A DNA stretch of 64,000 bases from Mantamonas sphyraenae (lineage: Eukaryota > CRuMs > Mantamonadidae): contig JAPMXV010000052.1 of NCBI GenBank assembly GCA_026936335.1, positions 124,001 through 188,000 of the forward strand, written 5' to 3'. This document shows positions 57,817 through 64,000 of this stretch, piece after piece; within the stretch, counting starts at the first letter, position 1; each line of letters opens with the position of its first letter. Below the pieces are notes generated by a model that did not search any database, had not been told where the DNA came from, and worked only from the letters and a program-made list of their open reading frames with translations. The position numbers were made by a program, and so were the translations under genes.

Positions 57817-60800
57817 TCATTGCTTCTTTCCTTGCTCCTTGCCCTCCTTCTTCATGCCTTGGGTCATCGCCACCAGCCAGGGAGGGCGCACGGCCTCGGA
57901 TTTGGACCTTCGTTGGCCACGCAAACCCAGCTCGTGGTCGCTTGGCGCCGCACGCACCTGTGACGACGCACGGCTTGAGCCACGCGACGACACAGAGCCA
58001 CCGGGTCTGGATTTGCGTCTGCCTGGCGCTGCCTTGAGCGACGTCAATCCCGTGGCCACGTCGCCGTCGGTTTCCTCTTCGTTCAACACCCTCAGGCCAC
58101 CCCGCCCTGCTGGCCACTGCTTCCCCTGCGTCCCAGCTCCACCACAGAGGGCAGATCGCCCGTGAGACGCCTGCTCGATCGCTTTGCGTTCCATTGGATG
58201 TCCTCGCTGGACGACACTGTGCGTCGACCACGCGTGCGCACACCCGCCGCACCACCGGCCGATTGGACAGCCGCTGCCATGGCCGCTGCCGCCGCTGCCG
58301 AAGTGGGTGGCATCGGCGATGGCGACGATTCGGGCGCAAACACCTTTCGCTGCTGCCGTTTGGTCAGCTGGGCTTTGATCTGCTTGTTTTCCTTGCGTAG
58401 CTGGTCGAGTTGGGCCTCCCGTGTGCTGAGGGTGCGTTGGGCCTGCTCCAACTCCCCGCTCACCTCCTTCAGGGTGGATTCCAGCCACGTTTTCACCTTG
58501 AGGGGCACGTAGCCTGTCTTTTGGTCGTCCTTGAGACGATCGATTGTGTCCGAGTGCATGTCCACCATGGATTGCAACTCCTGGATGCGTGCGTTCAACT
58601 GCCTGCGTTCCACCTCCCACGCGTGCGAGCTCTGCATCAGCTGGTCCAGTTGCGCCTCATCCATGTCCTGTTGCGTCACCACCTGCGAACGCAAACTGTC
58701 GTTCTCCTCCTGCAGCTGGCTGTTGCGCTTCAACAGCTCGTTGTAGTACACTCGCAGGTCGCCACCACCCATCGAACTGAACGCCTGCACTTTGCTCTGC
58801 AATCCCAACGTCTCCACCGCCAGCGATTGCATCTTGTTCACCCGCTGGTCGTAGAAGCGCTTGATTTCAGAGAGCACCGGCCCAAACAGCTTCATGGAGG
58901 AAATGATGCCGTCAAAGAAGGTGGAGTAGATGAGCATTTGACGCTCCTCCCGCTCTGCTCCGCTCAGGTTGCGCGTCTGTTGCCACACCTCGGCCTCCAG
59001 TTGCTCCAGGTAGTGTGAGGAGATCTTGCGTGTGTTGCGTGTGTGCATGCTTGCCGACGGCAACATGGTGGTTTCCATCATCATGCGGCTCACCCGTCCG
59101 TACAGCTCCTCGCTGAACATGCTCTCGTTGGACACAATCGGCTCCTGCGCCAACGACTGCACAAAACTGCTCTGCCCGAACCGGCTCGTCGCACGCAGTG
59201 TGTACATCGTTTGCGCCGTGTCTGGCCGCCGCGTCGCCTGTCCCTGTCCACGACTACCCATGCCACCACCCACGCCCATCTTTTCCTTGCGTCGACGTCG
59301 CGACGCCGACGACATGCCCTCGCCACGCGTTTGTGGCCTCTTGCCACCACCACCACCACCACCACCAACGCCCTTGCGCGACGACCCCTTGCGTCCCGCC
59401 GCCTTGGCTCCTGTTGCATCCGTGCCATGGGTTTTTGCATGTGGCGCCGTCTTGGGTCGTCCTCGTCCACGACGGCGACCTTCACCCGACGATGATCGCG
59501 ACGACGACGACGATTGCGACGAGGTTTCCGATCGGCTGCCCAGCGACTCACCTTCAAAGTGCAGTTGCTTGCGCGGTTGCTGTTGCTCACTCTCCGCGTC
59601 ATTGTGGATGATCACAGACCCGCCGCCGGTCTCTTCCATGACCTCGGAAGAGGACGATGACGAGTCGGATGCGCCCCCGGAGACATGCGCCCCTCCTCTT
59701 GTTCCTCCTGCAGACACACTCGTTCGACCGTCGCTACTGCCTCGTGTTGCATCACCCGACGACCGTTGCTGCCGCTTCAACGACCTCTGCTTGGGTTGCA
59801 ATCCCGTCTGCAGGTCGCCCGTGGTCGGTGTTGTCCCACCATCTTCGTGCACCTCTTCGTCATCCACCACCACCACCACCAGTCCGTGGTGATGGTTGTG
59901 TTGTTTTTGTTGTTGATGATGCTGTTGGGGGTGGTGGTGATGATGGTGATGGTGATGGTGATTGTGTCCGTGATGAGGTGCGTGGCCCACACGATGCAAT
60001 TGCTGCGGCTTTGTGTGCCTTCTGTGTTCCTCATCCACATCATCCTCGCCATCATCGTCCACACCCTCGTCCTCGTCGTCATCCACATCGTCCTCATCGT
60101 CCTCCTCCTCTTCTTCCTCCTCCTCATCATCATCATCATCGTCGTCGTCGTCCGCACGGTTTCCTTGCGCATGCTGCATGGACCGACGCACATTGGATAT
60201 GTTGTTGAACTTGTGCATGGTTTCCAACTCGCGCAGGTCCATGCGTCGCGGTGCCTGGCCCTTGCGAGGTGTGGCGGTCCCAGATTCGCTCGCTCCGCCT
60301 GCGCCTCCTTCCGAACCCATGAAATCCGATGCGTCGTCGCCAAACAGCGACTTGTCATTCAGCACACTGGCCGAATAGTGCACGGAACGAGCATCCACGG
60401 CGCCGTGCAACACCACGCTGCGACTCACACTCATTGCTTCGCTCATGTCGTCCTCGTCCCGCTCAGGCGTGCCCAGAAACATCATCATCTGTTGCCTGCG
60501 CGTCAATTGCCTCTCATCTGCAGACGTTTCTGACGACGCCCCGTCGTCCCGATCAAACAGATGGTGTCCCGCCAATCCGGCCAATCCCGCACCTGCGCCC
60601 TTGACGCTACTGCGACGCAACATGTGCTTGGCCACGGCCCCTTTACCCGCACCCCCACCTCCCCCAGATGATGTCTGGCTGCCCGTTGAGAACCCTCCGG
60701 GCGAACGCATGGTGCGCATGTGTCCCGGGGTGGTGGCAAGCATACCGGGAGGGCGAAACGCTGTCGGCTTCCACATCCCGGCTTCACCCGCACGCTCCTC

Positions 60801-62987
60801 TGCACTGCTGCTGCTGTCCGACGAGTGCCTGCGAGAGCGTCGCTTCAACGCTGCGCCTCCGCCTCGTCGCAACCCGGTCTGCGGCGACGCCTGCAAGCTC
60901 ACCTCTTCGATGGAACTCGGTTGCCCAAACGCAGCCTCCTCCGACGCCGCTGCCGCCGCCGCTTCCGTCGCCATGCTTCCATCCACAGCACCAAGTGGGT
61001 TGACGAGCACAGTTGAAGCTGATGCCGACGCCGATGCCGATGCCGATGCCGATGCTGACGCCTCAACGTCGCCTGTTCCTGCTCCTGGACTGTGCAACTC
61101 CACGCGTGGCACTTGGATCACGCCCTGAGGCGGCGGTTCAACCGCATCCGATCGCCGCGCAAGGCGATAACCCAATGGGGCATCGTCGTCCTCGTCGTCT
61201 TCGTCCTCCTCACGCCTGCGCATGGGACTCATGCTGCCGCCGCTCATTTGCAGCAGCGGTCTGCCGTCGCTTGCCAGTGGCGGCGTGATGGTGGCTCCTT
61301 CATACAAGCCCGTGTGCTGTTGATGCTGATGTTGTTGCTGCTGCTGCTGTGCCTTTCCCTGTGCCTTTCCCTGTGCCTGTGCCTGTGCCTGTGCTGCTTC
61401 TGCAGCCGCTGCTGCTTCGGACTGTTGCGTTTGCTGAATGGCATCCAACGCAGCCATGCGTTCCAGCTGGTCCACACTCGTGGCCACACTGGTGCGCTTA
61501 AGCGACGATTCCAGAGTCATGTCCTCGTCGTCGTCAAAGATGCGTCCCCCCTTGTGTTGGGACAAGGACACGCTGTGGTCCGCGTCCAGCGCACCACCCC
61601 CCACCACCTGCAACGTGGCCCTGTGTCCTTGTGCCTTCCCATGGCCCTCCTGAGACTGCCATTGAACAACCTCCTCGTCATCCTCTTCGTCCTCCTCATC
61701 CTCCTCCTGGCGCTTGTGCAGTCGTTCTTTCACCTGTGCCTCCACCACCTGCCGTGTCTGGTCACGCAGTTGTTGCCTCAGTGACCCTTCCACAAGTGCA
61801 TGGCCCAACACAGGCTCGGGACCAAACACCCGTTCCCGCAACTCCGCCGGCAATGAGCTCTTTTCCCGTGCGTACGCCTCGCGAATTTGCTCCAGCCAGT
61901 ATTCCTTCTGGTCCTCGTCCATGGCGTCCACTTCCTCCATCATATCCCTCAGTCGGCTTGGTGAGCGTTGCAACGACCGTTGCCTGCGTCCCTCTCTGCC
62001 CTCGCGTCCTCCTCCGCCACCGTTGTTGTCGCCCATGAGCATTCCTGCGTCGCCCTCTCCGTCTGCCCCGATGCCCTCTCCACCCATGCCACCCTCGTCC
62101 TCCTCGTCTTGGTTGTTCACTTTGATGCGTGGCACACCCTTTTTGCCCTTGCGTGCCTTTGCGTCGCCTGCAGACGCGCCCGAGCCCGGTTCTCCCCGTT
62201 GCTGCTCCCGTTCCTGACGCCGCCTCGCCAGGGTCCGTTTGCGCCGTCTGAGCTTGTCCAGTTCGTTCATGTGATCCACAATGCGCCACAGGTTGATGCG
62301 CTCTGCATCCTCGTCTGTGCGTGCACCGGCAATGTGCAGCCACGAAGCCACCTTGAGGCGTGAAACCGTGAGGTCATCGATGCGTCGGCCCGTCTCGCGT
62401 CCTTCAATAACCGCACTGTGAAACGCATCGACAAAGGAGCGTCGTGGAGGACGCATTCCCATCACATTGCCCTTTCCCCGTGCCGCAGGGTGCACCATTG
62501 TGCTGTTGGTGGAGAATTTGGCCAGCCGATCGCTGGTGGTCGGCGCCGGCGAGGCAACGGCGAAAAATCCGGAGCCGTTGTCGCCTGCCACTTGGGTTGG
62601 GGTGGATGCACGCCAACCATTTGCACCGGATGTGGATTTCCCCGATGTGGAAGGTGTCTGGTTGCCCGCACTTTGCATTTCCCGCATCCGTTGCTCGTTG
62701 ATGGCGGCCAACAACGCCTCGGAGTTGCGAAACGACACCGAGCTCAGATTGCTGCCCCTCATCATGGAGGCACGAGAACCCATCCGCTTGCGTGACGACG
62801 ACGACGTCTTTGGTCGTCGTGGTGAGGGTCCTCCTGTACCTGCTCCCCCTCCTGCTCCTCCTCCTCCGCTTCCTCCGGAGCCCGTGTTCATCTCGTCGCT
62901 GTTTGGTTTCGACGGCGCTGGTTGACCCAAATCTCTGAGTCCAAGCAACAACAACAACCACGTACCTCCACCGACAAGAGTGACCAT
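57817..62987 (-). CDS. Long low-complexity / coiled-coil protein with TSNAXIP1-N-like domain; one frame break
   Basis: Short exon 1 (62987-62966, MVTLVGG), a 48-nt intron, then 62917-57817; about 1707 aa. Most is Ser/Gly/Ala/His/Asp-rich. A domain near residues 1310-1400 (YLEQLEAEVWQQTRNLSGAE, STFFDGIISSMKLFGPVLSE, IKRFYDQRVNKMQSL) resembles the TSNAXIP1 N-terminal region (Y..F...I..F..Y.PLL..IK..Y), common in ciliary coiled-coil proteins. A long coiled coil follows to about 1540. The first frame ends at 58092. One extra C in the CCCC at 58100-58103 continues it as QQGGGGLRVLNEEETDGDVA into a 90-residue basic tail ending at 57817. The alternative start ATG 62891 skips exon 1. Confidence 0.75.
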
Positions 62988-62992
62988 AGGCG

Positions 62993-64000
62993 ATGACGAC
63001 GCCGGATCTTGTGTCTCTGCTGGTGGGTGGCCTGTACGAAGACCAGGAGGACGAGGAGAAGCGAAAACGGGGTGTGCGGCGTGAGCGAAGCTGCGAGTGG
63101 CCGTTGCTCGGGAACTCGCCCAAACGTCAGCGCGTGGAACGGGCCATGGAGAGGCTACGAGAGCAGGGGAAGCTGGTGGAAGCATGTACAGATAGGATTG
63201 TCCGCGATGAGATGGCATGCAATGCAGTGGGGGGTCCCAATGCAGCGTGCGCGGCGCAAACGAACAAACGGGTCGCGTTGGAGAGCAACACCACGCGTGT
63301 AACCCGCCGCAAGGACACACGTGCAGCCTTTGCACGGCCGGTCACACGGGCGCACCGACGCAAGCATGCCACGGAACTTGAGAGGGGATTGGAGAGTGAC
63401 GAGTGGGAAGATGTGCAGCGTGCGGCGCTGGAGCTGGCGACGTTGTCCAGCTTCTCCTCGCCTTTGTCGCTGGCATCGGCGGAGCACGAGCCGGCCGTGG
63501 CCTCTTCCTCGTCGACCCTGGGACACGACAGCATGGATGGGAGCAAGAAGGGATTCAGGGGGCATGACAAAAGCCGTATGGGCAGTGTCGGTGTGAGAAA
63601 CGATGCAGAACGGGGCAACGCGGAGTTAGGCAGGGGAAATCTGCCCCTTCGCCACCTGACGCTGTTGCGATGTGCGAGTGTGTGCCGCAGCACGGGACGA
63701 AGATGTCTGAAAAAGGCACTTGCACGCAGCAAAGTGTGTCGGGTGCATCGCAGTGTGTACACAGAGGTATCTGCGCCGCTGGAGGAGCACAACATGAATA
63801 GTGTGTTGCCCAGCGAACTGCTCCTCAAGGTGTTTTCCCACCTGGGACTCTACGACCTCTTTCGCTGCCGTCATGTGTGTCGACTCTGGCACCGACTGCT
63901 GGGCAGCGAGGATGGGGATGCAGATGAGATGCAGAGCAGCAGCAGCAGCAGCAGCGACGGCAACAACAGCGGCGGCTGTGGTGGGAGCAAATCCATGCCC
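62993..64000 (+). CDS. F-box protein (3' end beyond window)
   Basis: Open from ATG 62993 to the window edge (336 codons, no stop). The first ~265 residues are basic and unrecognised (KRKRGVRRERSCEWPLLG). An F-box begins near residue 267: NSVLPSELLLKVFSHLGLYD, then LFRCRHVCRLWHRLLGSE, matching LPxELxxxVFSxLxxxDLxxxxxVCRxW. The F-box binds Skp1 in SCF ubiquitin ligases. The substrate-binding domain would lie off-window. A Ser-rich run starts at the edge. Its ATG is 5 bp from the divergent coiled-coil gene. Confidence 0.82.
   Translation, partial: MTTPDLVSLLVGGLYEDQEDEEKRKRGVRRERSCEWPLLGNSPKRQRVERAMERLREQGKLVEACTDRIVRDEMACNAVGGPNAACAAQTNKRVALESNTTRVTRRKDTRAAFARPVTRAHRRKHATELERGLESDEWEDVQRAALELATLSSFSSPLSLASAEHEPAVASSSSTLGHDSMDGSKKGFRGHDKSRMGSVGVRNDAERGNAELGRGNLPLRHLTLLRCASVCRSTGRRCLKKALARSKVCRVHRSVYTEVSAPLEEHNMNSVLPSELLLKVFSHLGLYDLFRCRHVCRLWHRLLGSEDGDADEMQSSSSSSSDGNNSGGCGGSKSMP

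Overview
The window is nuclear DNA from a gene-dense, intron-poor, flagellated unicellular eukaryote. About 31 protein genes fit in 64 kb. Most have zero to three GT-AG introns (roughly 50-360 nt), and gaps between genes are often under 100 bp. The proteins are rich in Ser, Gln, Asp and Ala runs, and TG/CA tracts sit in many introns. Cilium and centriole genes (CFAP251, CFAP97-type, tectonic, SPICE1, HAUS7) occur beside animal-like SMN, NBR1, RIC1, TAPT1 and a Slo-type K+ channel. This points to a heterotrophic flagellate near opisthokonts, apusomonads or amoebozoans, but the species cannot be read from the sequence. No tRNA, rRNA, transposon or CRISPR array was found.

Region by region: 0-5.2 kb has mitochondrial GrpE, an LRR/U-box protein and SmD3. 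5.2-12.1 kb has a ubiquitin-like protein, an MFS transporter, the autophagy receptor NBR1 and a heat-shock factor. 12.3-20.6 kb has proteasome subunit Rpn12, a secreted phospholipase B, a PIP5-kinase, a multi-pass membrane protein and an FAD oxidoreductase. 20.7-32.6 kb has CFAP251, a RasGAP with five PH domains, an unknown basic protein and RIC1. 32.6-42 kb has cyclophilin, lipoate ligase, SLX1 nuclease and a giant K+ channel. 42-49.5 kb has a CFAP97-type protein, SMN, an LRR protein, TAPT1 and a LisH-RasGEF. 49.6-55.9 kb has a HAUS7-like protein, tectonic and SPICE1. 55.9-64 kb has an unknown Cys-rich protein, a long TSNAXIP1-N-like coiled-coil protein and an F-box protein cut by the window edge.

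Neighbours alternate strand, so most gene pairs are divergent with start codons 5-240 bp apart, or convergent with stop codons 17-260 bp apart. Promoters are therefore largely bidirectional and 3' ends must overlap. Functions fall into proteostasis (GrpE, U-box, Rpn12, NBR1, HSF, cyclophilin, F-box), snRNP assembly (SmD3, SMN), lipid and Ras signalling (PLB, PIP5K, RasGAP, RasGEF), and cilium, centriole or spindle.

The most striking anomaly is that five genes, at six places, have reading-frame breaks of the same sign. Each is repaired by one extra base in a short C or G run. This most likely marks systematic under-calling of C/G runs in the assembly. The affected proteins are real but would be truncated by naive translation.
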